This document shows, piece by piece, positions 1 to 8,191 of a DNA stretch of 64,000 bases. The DNA comes from Prevotella sp. Lineage in GTDB: Bacteria; Bacteroidota; Bacteroidia; Bacteroidales; Bacteroidaceae. The stretch covers positions 1-64,000 of the forward strand of contig JAFZVV010000007.1 of assembly GCA_017617615.1 (NCBI GenBank), in the 5' to 3' direction. How positions within the stretch are numbered: position 1 is the first letter of the stretch; each line of letters starts with the position of its first letter. The translations under genes were made by a program, and so were the position numbers. A model generated the notes under the pieces. The model was not told where the DNA came from. It made no database searches and worked only from the letters and a program-made list of their open reading frames with translations.

Positions 1-432
1 AGCATATCTTGTGCATTAGCATACCCCTGCTCCGCCGCTTTTCTGTACCACTCTACGGCCTTGGCGTAGTCCTTGGTCACACCATTGCCATTGTAATAAC
101 AGCTGCCAAGGCTTTTTTGTGCATACTTATACCCCTGCTCCGCCGCTTTTCTGTACCACTCCACGGCCTTGGCGTAGTCCTTGGTCACACCATCGCCATC
201 GTAATAACAGTCGCCTAGCATATCTTGTGCATTAGCATACCCCTGCTCCGCCGCTTTTCTGTACCACTCTACGGCCTTGGCGTAGTCCTTGGTCACACCA
301 TTGCCATTGTAATAACAGCTGCCGAGCATATCTTGTGCTTTAGCATACCCCTGCTCCGCCGCTTTTCTGTACCACTCTACGGCCTTTGACAGATTTTTTG
401 CTTCGCCACCATATCCATTATAGTATGTACCA
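1..432 (-). repeat. Tandem 108-bp coding repeats in the Sel1 gene
   Basis: Four units with a strict 108-bp period begin at positions 1, 109, 217 and 325. Units 1 and 3 match over long stretches; the fourth diverges after its first 60 bases. Each unit encodes one 36-residue Sel1 repeat. Such near-identity at the DNA level suggests recent duplication or gene conversion, and the array continues past the left edge. Confidence 0.9.
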
Positions 433-749
433 CCTAAATAATATTGAGCTTTGGCGCTTCCGAGTCCGGCTGCTTTCTTTTCATACATCACTCCTTTTTT
501 CTCATCCTTGGTCACCCCATATCCATTTTCATAGATTTCGATAAGTTGAAGGATGGCGTCAACATTGTCTTGCTGGGCAGCTTTCTCATACCACTGCAGA
601 GCCTGTGTGTATTCTTTCCTCTCAAAATGGTAGTCTCCCATCTTAGTCTGAGCTGCGGCATCACCCTGTTCTGCAGAAGCCTTGAATTCTTGCGCAAAAG
701 TGCAAACGATACAGCATGTCATTGCTGCCAAAACAAATAATTTTTTCAT
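1..749 (-). CDS. Sel1-repeat exported protein, 3' end outside the window
   Basis: The reading frame starts at 749 (ATG AAA AAA) and stays open to the left edge, so the C-terminus is missing; about 249 codons are visible. A signal peptide (MKKLFVLAAMTCCIVCTFAQ) is followed by a TPR-like helix and then Sel1-like repeats of 36 residues, each carrying a YGVTKDYAKAVEWYRKAAEQGYA-type core. Sel1 repeats form alpha-solenoids that act as protein-interaction scaffolds, and this one should sit in the periplasm or outside the cell. The repeats are almost identical at DNA level, so repeat number may vary. It lies 23 bp after the stop of an unknown gene on the same strand and might be co-transcribed with it. 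The partner and exact role cannot be told from sequence. Confidence 0.85.
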   Translation of the reverse strand, partial: MKKLFVLAAMTCCIVCTFAQEFKASAEQGDAAAQTKMGDYHFERKEYTQALQWYEKAAQQDNVDAILQLIEIYENGYGVTKDEKKGVMYEKKAAGLGSAKAQYYLGGTYYNGYGGEAKNLSKAVEWYRKAAEQGYAKAQDMLGSCYYNGNGVTKDYAKAVEWYRKAAEQGYANAQDMLGDCYYDGDGVTKDYAKAVEWYRKAAEQGYKYAQKSLGSCYYNGNGVTKDYAKAVEWYRKAAEQGYANAQDM

Positions 750-772
750 AATTTTATTGTCTTTAGTTATTA

Positions 773-1249
773 TTATATGTATATCATATTGCTACCTTTT
801 TGAGGCTTGCGGATTAGTTCGTTCAGTTTTCTAAACTCATGTCCTGCTTTTCCTTTAAGTGAATGATAAGTGACAGTATATGGCAATTCAATGGTATTGT
901 CTAAGTCAAGAATGAAAACATATTTGGGATTGGTGAGATCGACATTCGGTGAATTTTGAATGTAGTAATAAAGCCTGTTCTTTATATTGGGATATTTTTT
1001 AGATTTATCCAATGAATCAATAGCACTGGTATCACCAAGACATAAGACCACAATATCTTGTATTTTGTATAGATGATGAATTATCCCTTTTTGACGGAAT
1101 GCCACATATAGAGATCGAGTCTCAGCCCGTGTTCTATACTGGCCTTTTGTATTGGCAGGACACTCGTATATGCCACAATTGGAATCTACCGCCAACTTAC
1201 CAGATCTATTGGCAGGTATGATCAAAACTTCTTCTTCGTAGTAATTCAT
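773..1249 (-). CDS. Unknown 158-residue protein next to a nuclease-like gene
   Basis: I do not recognise the family. The protein is soluble, with no signal peptide or membrane segment. It has an N-terminal strand-rich part (EEEVLIIPANRSGKLAV), a middle with CPAN and RTRAETRSLYVAF, and a C-terminal stretch VFILDLDNTIELPYTV followed by a basic helix. The DLDNT string resembles the HAD motif I DxDxT, but it sits near the C-terminus and no other HAD motif is visible, so I do not call it a phosphatase. It begins 15 bp after the PD-(D/E)XK-like gene and is probably co-transcribed with it. Both are clearly richer in A+T than the rest of the window, which suggests acquisition by transfer. Confidence 0.65.
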   Translation of the reverse strand: MNYYEEEVLIIPANRSGKLAVDSNCGIYECPANTKGQYRTRAETRSLYVAFRQKGIIHHLYKIQDIVVLCLGDTSAIDSLDKSKKYPNIKNRLYYYIQNSPNVDLTNPKYVFILDLDNTIELPYTVTYHSLKGKAGHEFRKLNELIRKPQKGSNMIYI

Positions 1250-1264
1250 AAATCGTGATGGTTT

Positions 1265-1840
1265 TTAAATATTTACAAGGTAATTCACAAAATCAGAGAT
1301 AAGTTGCGCTTCATGTGTTTTGGTTTTGCTTTTTGCTGCAAGCAGATGAAATCTCCTTATTATCTCCAACCAGGTTAAGGAATAGATTCCATTATAACTG
1401 AAAATGGAAAGGACAATGCTTATGTTTGTCAGGGTCACGCACATGATATTTTGCGTACTCGCATACAAAGCGCTGTATTTCTTTTTATATGATAGCAGCT
1501 GGCTAATAATCATTTGAGGGTTGACACGTGCTTTTATACTTTTTGCCTCAATAATGATAATCATTTTGATGACGTTATTGTCGTAGAAACGTATGACAAT
1601 ATCAGTACGTTGAGATTTTTTGCTGCCCGGAACAATTTTTTCTTCACATTTTACAACCCACTTTAATGATGTCAAAAAAGCAATCTGTTTATTATTGATT
1701 TGAATTAATGAAAGAAATATTTTCATTGCTTCTACAGACTTTGCTAAAATATAGCCCAAAGATTTTGTTTGGTCTGGTTCATGATGACCAACCATGTCAA
1801 ACAGGCTGCAATTGATCCTATTGTATATTCGATATTCCAT
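1265..1840 (-). CDS. PD-(D/E)XK nuclease-like protein
   Basis: This 191-residue protein carries a stretch that fits the core of the restriction-endonuclease-like fold: an aspartate on a strand (RTDIVIRF), a variable turn, then a strong hydrophobic strand ending in E-A-K (IIIIEAKS), and a following helix with Q and SY (ISQLLSYKKKY). That order, D-x(about 20)-ExK then a Q-containing helix, is typical of PD-(D/E)XK enzymes, which cleave DNA or RNA with metal ions. There is no fused helicase, methylase or target-recognition domain. The downstream unknown gene is 15 bp away. AT-rich composition and position at an accessory edge are compatible with a defence or mobile-element function, but that is inference. 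The nuclease assignment rests on the motif only. Confidence 0.6.
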   Translation of the reverse strand: MEYRIYNRINCSLFDMVGHHEPDQTKSLGYILAKSVEAMKIFLSLIQINNKQIAFLTSLKWVVKCEEKIVPGSKKSQRTDIVIRFYDNNVIKMIIIIEAKSIKARVNPQMIISQLLSYKKKYSALYASTQNIMCVTLTNISIVLSIFSYNGIYSLTWLEIIRRFHLLAAKSKTKTHEAQLISDFVNYLVNI

Positions 1841-2418
1841 GTTTATTCTTAAGATTATAGCCTATTACACAAAAACTGCACATAAGGTAGGTGTGAGCCT
1901 TCTTTCGTTCTCAGTCAGAAGGTTCTGCAATACCCGTAACAAAAAAGAATGAAACCAGCCCACACCCATAGCTATATGTCTGGATACAATTCCCCTACAA
2001 GAGGAATAGCCCCATCAATACAAACCATGGGAGAAGCAGCCTTCAGCCTTTCACCTTTTGTTACATTGAATTTTGCAGATTCTCTGACCGGTGAAGTCCA
2101 ATAGCTCTCCTCAATGTCTGTCATCGCACATAGTCCGATGACAGGTACAAAGATAGTGCAAATCGAGTGAAATACCAAACAAAATACGAAGATTATGTTT
2201 GAATTTCCGAGATGCCGCCTATCTTCGATACGAAGTATCAAAGAGAGAAATGTTTCAAAGACCGCCTGTTGTGAGCTGGTATTTTTAGTCTTCTTGTACA
2301 ATATGCAAAAATAGTGTTTTTCAATAAATTCACCCCCATGTTTTCGTGTCCTTTTTTGTCCATTTTGCATCAACTATAGTGATTCTATAATTCATCTTGT
2401 TCTTCATATCGTTTTTTT
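1841..2418. other. Gene-poor AT-rich stretch
   Basis: Nearly 600 bp between the nuclease-like gene and the acetyltransferase promoter hold no convincing gene. One open frame on the minus strand (1972-2373, 133 codons) lacks a recognisable domain and has a start region of low-complexity, Lys/Thr-rich sequence; it may be a decayed gene. The part at 1890-1966 can fold into a hairpin. The stretch looks like a remnant or junction rather than ordinary spacer. Confidence 0.4.
1890..1966 (-). other. Long-range inverted repeat / structured element
   Basis: Bases 1890-1899 and 1957-1966 form a 10-bp stem when transcribed from the minus strand, allowing two G-U pairs (GGUGUGGGCU with GGCUCACACC). A 6-bp inverted repeat (CCTTCT at 1898-1903, AGAAGG at 1917-1922) overlaps its right edge. 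There is no U-tract after it, so it is not a standard terminator. It lies upstream of the nuclease-like gene, in its possible leader. Confidence 0.4.
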
Positions 2419-2426
2419 TTATACCT
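2397..2426 (+). promoter_or_regulatory. Bacteroides-type promoter for the acetyltransferase
   Basis: A -7 box TACCTTTG at 2419-2426 matches TAnnTTTG and is preceded by TTG at 2397-2399 with 19-bp spacing. The predicted start lies about 30 bp before the acetyltransferase ATG at 2463. Confidence 0.6.
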
Positions 2427-2462
2427 TTGTGCGGTCTTTAACAGAGTACATCATCCATACTT

Positions 2463-2981
2463 ATGCACATCAGAGATGTAGAACTATCCGACGCGAAGGC
2501 TTTACTCATCATTTATGCCCCTTACGTCGAAAACACAGCCATCACCTTCGAATACGACGTCCCGTCGGAAGAGGAGTTCCGCGAACGCATCTCCAAGGTC
2601 ACCCGTCAGTTCCCGTGGGTGGTGGCAGAGGAAGACGGACGTATCGCAGGCTATGCCTACGCCAGCCCTTTTAAAGAGCGGGCCGCCTACCAATGGGCTG
2701 TGGAGACTTCTATTTATGTAGACCGCCACATGAAACGTCAAGGGATAGGCCTGCTGCTGCACAATGCGCTCGAACAACGGTTGCGGCAACAGGGCATCCT
2801 CAACATGAACGCATGCATCTCCTACTGCGAGCAAGAGGATGAATACCTTTCACTCGACAGCGTTCGTTTCCATGAGCATCTCGGCTACCAACTTGTAGCC
2901 CATTTCCATCTCTGTGGCAAGAAGTTCGGCCGATGGTACGACATGATATGGATGGAGAAACTGATAGGGGAACATCGGTAA
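2463..2981 (+). CDS. GNAT N-acetyltransferase, phosphinothricin-acetyltransferase type
   Basis: This complete 172-residue GNAT protein resembles the Pat/Bar and YncA group throughout. The N-terminus IRDVELSDAKALLIIYAPYVENTAITFE matches the family's opening, where a short YxxxV..T..TFE segment precedes strand 2. The acetyl-CoA loop is present as RQGIGLLLHNALE (usual pattern R/Q-x-x-G-x-G/A), preceded by ETSIYVDRHMK. Family members acetylate amino groups of small molecules such as methionine derivatives or phosphinothricin; the natural substrate here is unknown. The start at 2463 follows the predicted promoter, whereas an earlier in-frame opening in another frame encodes nothing recognisable. 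It is monocistronic, with hairpins downstream. Confidence 0.85.
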   Translation: MHIRDVELSDAKALLIIYAPYVENTAITFEYDVPSEEEFRERISKVTRQFPWVVAEEDGRIAGYAYASPFKERAAYQWAVETSIYVDRHMKRQGIGLLLHNALEQRLRQQGILNMNACISYCEQEDEYLSLDSVRFHEHLGYQLVAHFHLCGKKFGRWYDMIWMEKLIGEHR

Positions 2982-3062
2982 GTGCGGATTGCTGATGCCT
3001 ATATTTCTTGGGGGTAGGCATTCCCAGGTTTTTCTAAGTTTTTCCAAGGTTTCCAAGGTTAT

Positions 3063-3093
3063 CCTTGACCTTCATGGTAACCATGAAGCAAGG
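3063..3093. other. Imperfect palindrome with 8-bp perfect core
   Basis: CTTCATGG (3070-3077) and CCATGAAG (3081-3088) pair around a TAA loop, and flanking CCTTG and CAAGG extend the stem. No T-run follows, so it may be an operator or an mRNA 3'-end stabiliser rather than a terminator. Confidence 0.4.
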
Positions 3094-3123
3094 CTGGGTA
3101 GAGCGATGTGGGAGGGACATAAA

Positions 3124-3153
3124 AAAATCGGATGTCTCACGACAACCGATTTT
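3124..3153 (+). terminator. Probable terminator of the acetyltransferase gene
   Basis: AAAATCGG (3124-3131) pairs with CCGATTTT (3146-3153), and GTC/GAC extend pairing inside the loop. The A-rich and T-rich flanks fit an intrinsic terminator downstream of the acetyltransferase. Confidence 0.5.
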
Positions 3154-3317
3154 CAAAAAACAAACTACTTAAAAACTAATCTACTAAAACAAATCAAAAA
3201 AATCTTTTATATTACGTGAATATAGTCTTACTTTCGAAATGCAAAGATAATGTCTTTTTATATTCCGACAAAAAATTTTGATGTATTTTTACACTAAATC
3301 AACATTTTTTAAATATA

Positions 3318-3345
3318 ACGGGGATGACGCGATGGTCATCCCCGT
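3318..3345 (-). terminator. groESL terminator hairpin
   Basis: An 11-bp perfect stem (3318-3328 with 3335-3345) around the 6-base loop GCGATG lies 27 bp after the groEL stop codon. An AT-rich tract follows on the minus strand, though the T-run is weak. Confidence 0.6.
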
Positions 3346-3372
3346 AAATATGTCATGTCGGAATGACATTTT

Positions 3373-5016
<1,644 letters not shown>

Positions 5017-5036
5017 TTATTTACCCTTTTACTTTT

Positions 5037-5306
5037 CTACTTGATTACTGCGAGGACATCGCTCTGACGCATGATAAGATATTTCTCGCCTTCGAACTCA
5101 ACCTCTGTGCCGGCATACTTGCCATAGAGCACGGCATCGCCTTCCTTGAGCACCATCTCTTCGTCTTTCGTGCCGTTACCGGCTGCGACAACAGTTCCTT
5201 GAAGGGGTTTCTCCTTTGCGGTATCGGGAATGATGATACCACCTACTTTTTCCTCTGCAGGGGCTGGCAAAACGAGCACCCTGTCTGCTAATGGTTGGAT
5301 TTTCAT
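5037..5306 (-). CDS. groS: Co-chaperonin GroES (Hsp10)
   Basis: GroES caps the GroEL ring as a heptamer. The 89-residue product starts [34 protein letters not shown], which contains the typical first strand, and the mobile loop that docks on GroEL lies at KVGGIIIPD (residues about 20-28). The ending [13 protein letters not shown] is also typical. The open frame extends upstream by 21 codons, but GroES proteins begin at this MKI, so I set the start at 5306. groEL follows 32 bp later. Confidence 0.97.
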   Translation of the reverse strand: MKIQPLADRVLVLPAPAEEKVGGIIIPDTAKEKPLQGTVVAAGNGTKDEEMVLKEGDAVLYGKYAGTEVEFEGEKYLIMRQSDVLAVIK

Positions 5307-5421
5307 AATTCTTAAATATTTATTTGTTAAAACATTATTCTGCCGTATAACAAGCGAAAAGTGTGCCAAAGTGGTTGCGGAAGCAAAAAAGCATACGTTT
5401 TTTGCGATTTTGGCAGAGTAT

Positions 5422-5458
5422 AAAAAAGGAGAAGGGACCTCGAAGACTTCTTTTCCCC
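5422..5458 (-). terminator. Intrinsic terminator of the 5458-6102 gene
   Basis: Read on the minus strand, GGGGAAAAGAAG pairs imperfectly with CTTCTCC and is followed directly by TTTTTT. It begins at the stop codon of the upstream outer-membrane-type gene and separates it from groES. Confidence 0.5.
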
Positions 5459-6102
5459 TAATTAAATCCTACCTTTACCCCTAACGACAAGCCGACGATA
5501 TCTCTTATCTTCACGCTGTGATTGGCAAAATAGTCGTGAAGGTAAAGGTCGCACGTGCTTAGTTCGTAGAAGGCGGTAATGGAACGGGGGCCTCGCCTAC
5601 CCTTCCGCAACTGCCACGTCATCCGCTCACCCATGAATACGTTGATTCTGAAACGGGTGGAGAACCAATAGTAGTTGTTCGGGTATCTGCTTGGCAGACG
5701 GCTCCAGAACTGGTTGCCGACGATCGTATTGACGTATAAGCCACATGAGAGCGGTTCGAGCATCATCTGTTTCTTGAGACGGATACGCCAAGGCATGAAG
5801 TTCTCTTTTAGGGTGAACGTGGCTCGGGCATAACTTGACTTGCCCTTGGGCACGAAGCCGGCCAAGAGGTGCGTCTCCCACTGTTTGTTTCTGCCATACG
5901 CCCAGCCCATGCCAACAGACAGCCATCCCATGTTGCCCGCATTCTGCGCCACCAGTTGCGTAGGCAGGAACCGGTGCCATGGATGGTGCTTCGCCGACTG
6001 TTCCTGTGGCTCTGTCGGAATTGTGTCGGGAAGGCTGTCGCCAGCCATCACGCAGGACGCCAAGACCAACACCAAGAACAACACGAATGTTTTTTTTATC
6101 AC
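5458..6102 (-). CDS. Predicted outer-membrane-type exported protein of unknown function
   Basis: This 214-residue protein begins with a clear signal peptide ([21 protein letters not shown]). The cysteine in ASC could be a lipobox, but the adjacent AxA-like end (CVMAG) makes simple cleavage equally likely. After a short linker the chain consists of alternating aromatic-rich strands ([35 protein letters not shown]) and ends in [12 protein letters not shown], with the terminal aromatic-containing strand expected of a small outer-membrane beta-barrel. The pattern of alternating hydrophobic residues fits an 8-strand barrel, but I do not recognise the family. It is transcribed alone or downstream of the phosphoesterase (98 bp gap) and is followed by its own terminator. 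Confidence 0.75.
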   Translation of the reverse strand: MIKKTFVLFLVLVLASCVMAGDSLPDTIPTEPQEQSAKHHPWHRFLPTQLVAQNAGNMGWLSVGMGWAYGRNKQWETHLLAGFVPKGKSSYARATFTLKENFMPWRIRLKKQMMLEPLSCGLYVNTIVGNQFWSRLPSRYPNNYYWFSTRFRINVFMGERMTWQLRKGRRGPRSITAFYELSTCDLYLHDYFANHSVKIRDIVGLSLGVKVGFN

Positions 6103-6200
6103 GAATTTTAAGAATTATAGAATTATGACTTGCATATACGCATCTTTACAGAAACAATTCGCTATTTCGCGATATAGAATCACTTTCTTCGCTTGGGATT

Positions 6201-7016
6201 TTAATAGTGCATGACCTCATACGAATAGCCCTCTGGAGTGATGGTGAACAGGAGATAACTGCGATTGTTGGGACCATCACTCACGAAATAGGTGATGCCG
6301 TCGTCGAGGGGAGAGAAACACTTGAATTGGTGCAGATGCCCCGCCGTACAGAAGAGAACGTGAGGGAAACGGTGGATAGCACGGTGAAACGACGGCAACT
6401 TTTCATTGTCGAACTGCTCACACTGCGGGGGAGCATGCATACAGAAGACCGTGCGGTCGTAGAGTCCGCTATCGCGTTGCAGTTCATGCTCCAGGAAATC
6501 CAGGTCTGGAACGGCAACATCGTCGTTGCATTCCAGCGCATTGGTGTTGAGACACACAAACTTTACCCGCGCAGCGATGAACGAGTAGTTGACGGGACCA
6601 AACATCTTCAGGAAGGTCTCCTCGCCCGTGCCGAGGAAGTCGTGGTTGCCGATGACCGCCACATAAGGCATATCGAGACGGTCGAGGATGTCGCGTTGCA
6701 TGACAAACTCCTTCGTGGATCCGTAGTTGGAGAGGTCGCCACCATGCACCACGAAATCAACCATGCCATGGGTGTTGATATGGCCTACCATGCGCTCCAG
6801 TTCGTCGTAGCGTCCCTGGGTGTCGCTCATCACCGCCACCTTCAGGGTGTCCTTACCGAGACATGCCTTGGTGATACGCGCAGCATGCAGGGCATTGATG
6901 TCTGTCTCTCCATCGAAATCTACGGCATAGGGGTGCACGTCGAATATGTCGGCGCAGGCACACAGCATGGTGACCAAGACAAGGACAGCAAGCCACTCAA
7001 TCCTCTTTCCAACCAT
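6201..7016 (-). CDS. Exported calcineurin-like metallophosphoesterase
   Basis: The motifs of a dimetal phosphoesterase occur in order: VAVMSDTQGRYDE (motif I), VVHGGDLSNYGS (GDxx), VAVIGNHDFLG (GNHD), VFCMHAPPQC and CTAGHLHQFKC (GHxH). The usual DxH of motif I is DTQ, a variant also found in natural subgroups. An N-terminal hydrophobic segment ends LCACAD, suggesting a lipoprotein (LCAC), so it probably works in the periplasm on a phosphoester that cannot be inferred. I place the start at 7016 (MVGKRIEW) rather than 7046 because it gives a proper signal sequence; it overlaps the upstream gene by 20 bp, suggesting translational coupling with that membrane protein. Confidence 0.88.
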   Translation of the reverse strand: MVGKRIEWLAVLVLVTMLCACADIFDVHPYAVDFDGETDINALHAARITKACLGKDTLKVAVMSDTQGRYDELERMVGHINTHGMVDFVVHGGDLSNYGSTKEFVMQRDILDRLDMPYVAVIGNHDFLGTGEETFLKMFGPVNYSFIAARVKFVCLNTNALECNDDVAVPDLDFLEHELQRDSGLYDRTVFCMHAPPQCEQFDNEKLPSFHRAIHRFPHVLFCTAGHLHQFKCFSPLDDGITYFVSDGPNNRSYLLFTITPEGYSYEVMHY

Positions 7017-8100
7017 ATTTATAATAATACCAATAGGTGCGGCCATACGCCTTGCGCATCACACTTGGCAGTGATGCCTTGGGGGTAGCGTGCTCCTTCG
7101 CGCAGAAATCGGCAAAGGCCTCGAGCATCACGCTGTCGGCGACAGCGATGGTGTCGAGGGCAACAAGATGCTGATACATTGCCAATGCCTCAGCATAGTG
7201 CTTTGGCATAAGAGAATCGGGGTAGGCTTTCTGCACCAAAGCAGCAAACTGACTGAGTTTGCGGTCGGCCAACAGTTGGAGGAGTTTATGATCGGCACGA
7301 ACCCCCACCCTACGGGCTTTGAGGGTGATGACGCTATCTGGCAGGAGCACCGTGCGTGCCTGCTCGCCGTCGGGCACCAAAGAGAAGGAAGCTGCCGTGA
7401 CGGGATACTCAAAGAAACGGTTGCCAAGCTGTCCCTCACATGCCAGCGCATAGGCCCTGAGCATCGTGAGCGAGTTGTCGGTGACCTCAGACCTCCTCCC
7501 CACCCGCAAGGCCTCCTTCGTCTTACCGTCGAGGAGCAGCCGCTCCATCCGCATACGGTAGTGGAACGCCTCGTCGCTGTTGCTGAACAGTCCGACGAGC
7601 ACGAACATCACCACCATCGTGAGCAGGTTAATCCACGACGTGCGGGAAAGGAACCCCACACTGGCGCCCTCCGGCTCGAATGGCTCCATCTTCATGAGGA
7701 ACACCACAAGGAAGCAGTAGGCCACTAAAATCAGGGGAACGGCGATGAGCCATCCTCCAAACGAGAAGCCCTTGTCGATGTTGGAACTGACATCGGTAAT
7801 TACAGTGAGCACCAGAAGAGAGGGCAGGTAGGTAAGGGCATGGGCACGCTTGCTCAGTCGGGTGAGTCTGAAGACACAACGCTGCAGGATGAGCAGCACG
7901 AGGGTGATGAGCACCGCACCCACCAAACTCCTGTAATGTGTCTGTCCGCCCGACAGTACATGCTGTCCAGCTGCCAGGATGTCGGACTGATAGAAGAAGA
8001 GGTAAGTGAATGTGAAGACAACAAAAGCCAGCAAGCACACCCACTCGGTGTGCCATGAGGTGGAACGCCTGTTTCGTTCGTCAAAATCGAGGTAAGACAT
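6997..8100 (-). CDS. Multi-pass membrane protein with soluble C-terminal domain (DUF6057-like)
   Basis: This 367-residue protein has about five transmembrane helices in its first half: VCLLAFVVFTFTYLFFY near residue 22, then ones near 58, 87, 112 and 160. A soluble C-terminal half is helical and TPR-like (EALRVGRRSEVTDNSLTMLRAYALACEGQL) and ends in YGRTYWYYYKYG. The layout and the YGxTYWYYY ending resemble the DUF6057 family of Bacteroidota, whose function is unknown; this is my recollection of the family and not a search. Its end overlaps the start of the metallophosphoesterase, so the pair is probably one operon. No catalytic motif is visible. Confidence 0.75.
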   Translation of the reverse strand: MSYLDFDERNRRSTSWHTEWVCLLAFVVFTFTYLFFYQSDILAAGQHVLSGGQTHYRSLVGAVLITLVLLILQRCVFRLTRLSKRAHALTYLPSLLVLTVITDVSSNIDKGFSFGGWLIAVPLILVAYCFLVVFLMKMEPFEPEGASVGFLSRTSWINLLTMVVMFVLVGLFSNSDEAFHYRMRMERLLLDGKTKEALRVGRRSEVTDNSLTMLRAYALACEGQLGNRFFEYPVTAASFSLVPDGEQARTVLLPDSVITLKARRVGVRADHKLLQLLADRKLSQFAALVQKAYPDSLMPKHYAEALAMYQHLVALDTIAVADSVMLEAFADFCAKEHATPKASLPSVMRKAYGRTYWYYYKYGWKED

Positions 8101-8191
8101 CTTTCATTACATTAAACAACACTGAGGTACAGAGATCTTCTATTCATCATCTCTCTGCACCTCTGTGATGATATTGCCCTTCCATTCAGGT

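Larger units (their letters stand above)
2982..3372. other. Intergenic region between convergent acetyltransferase and groEL
   Basis: About 390 bp without a gene. It contains a short degenerate repeat of T-rich units near 3018-3062 (variants of TTTCCAAGG), three hairpins described separately, and an AT-rich stretch at 3155-3315. Convergent transcription explains the cluster of terminator-like structures. Confidence 0.6.

Noticed and set aside
1972..2373. 133-codon minus-strand frame beside the nuclease cassette
   Set aside because: No domain, no consistent hydrophobic pattern and an odd mixed composition; treated as part of the gene-poor stretch and not called a gene.
2982..3372. A small gene between the acetyltransferase and groEL
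   Set aside because: A 76-codon plus-strand frame (2989-3219) runs through hairpins and T-rich microrepeats and has no domain.
6201..7016. DTQ instead of DxH in motif I of the metallophosphoesterase as evidence of inactivity
   Set aside because: Natural subgroups of the family carry Q at this position, and the GDxx, GNHD and GHxH motifs are intact.
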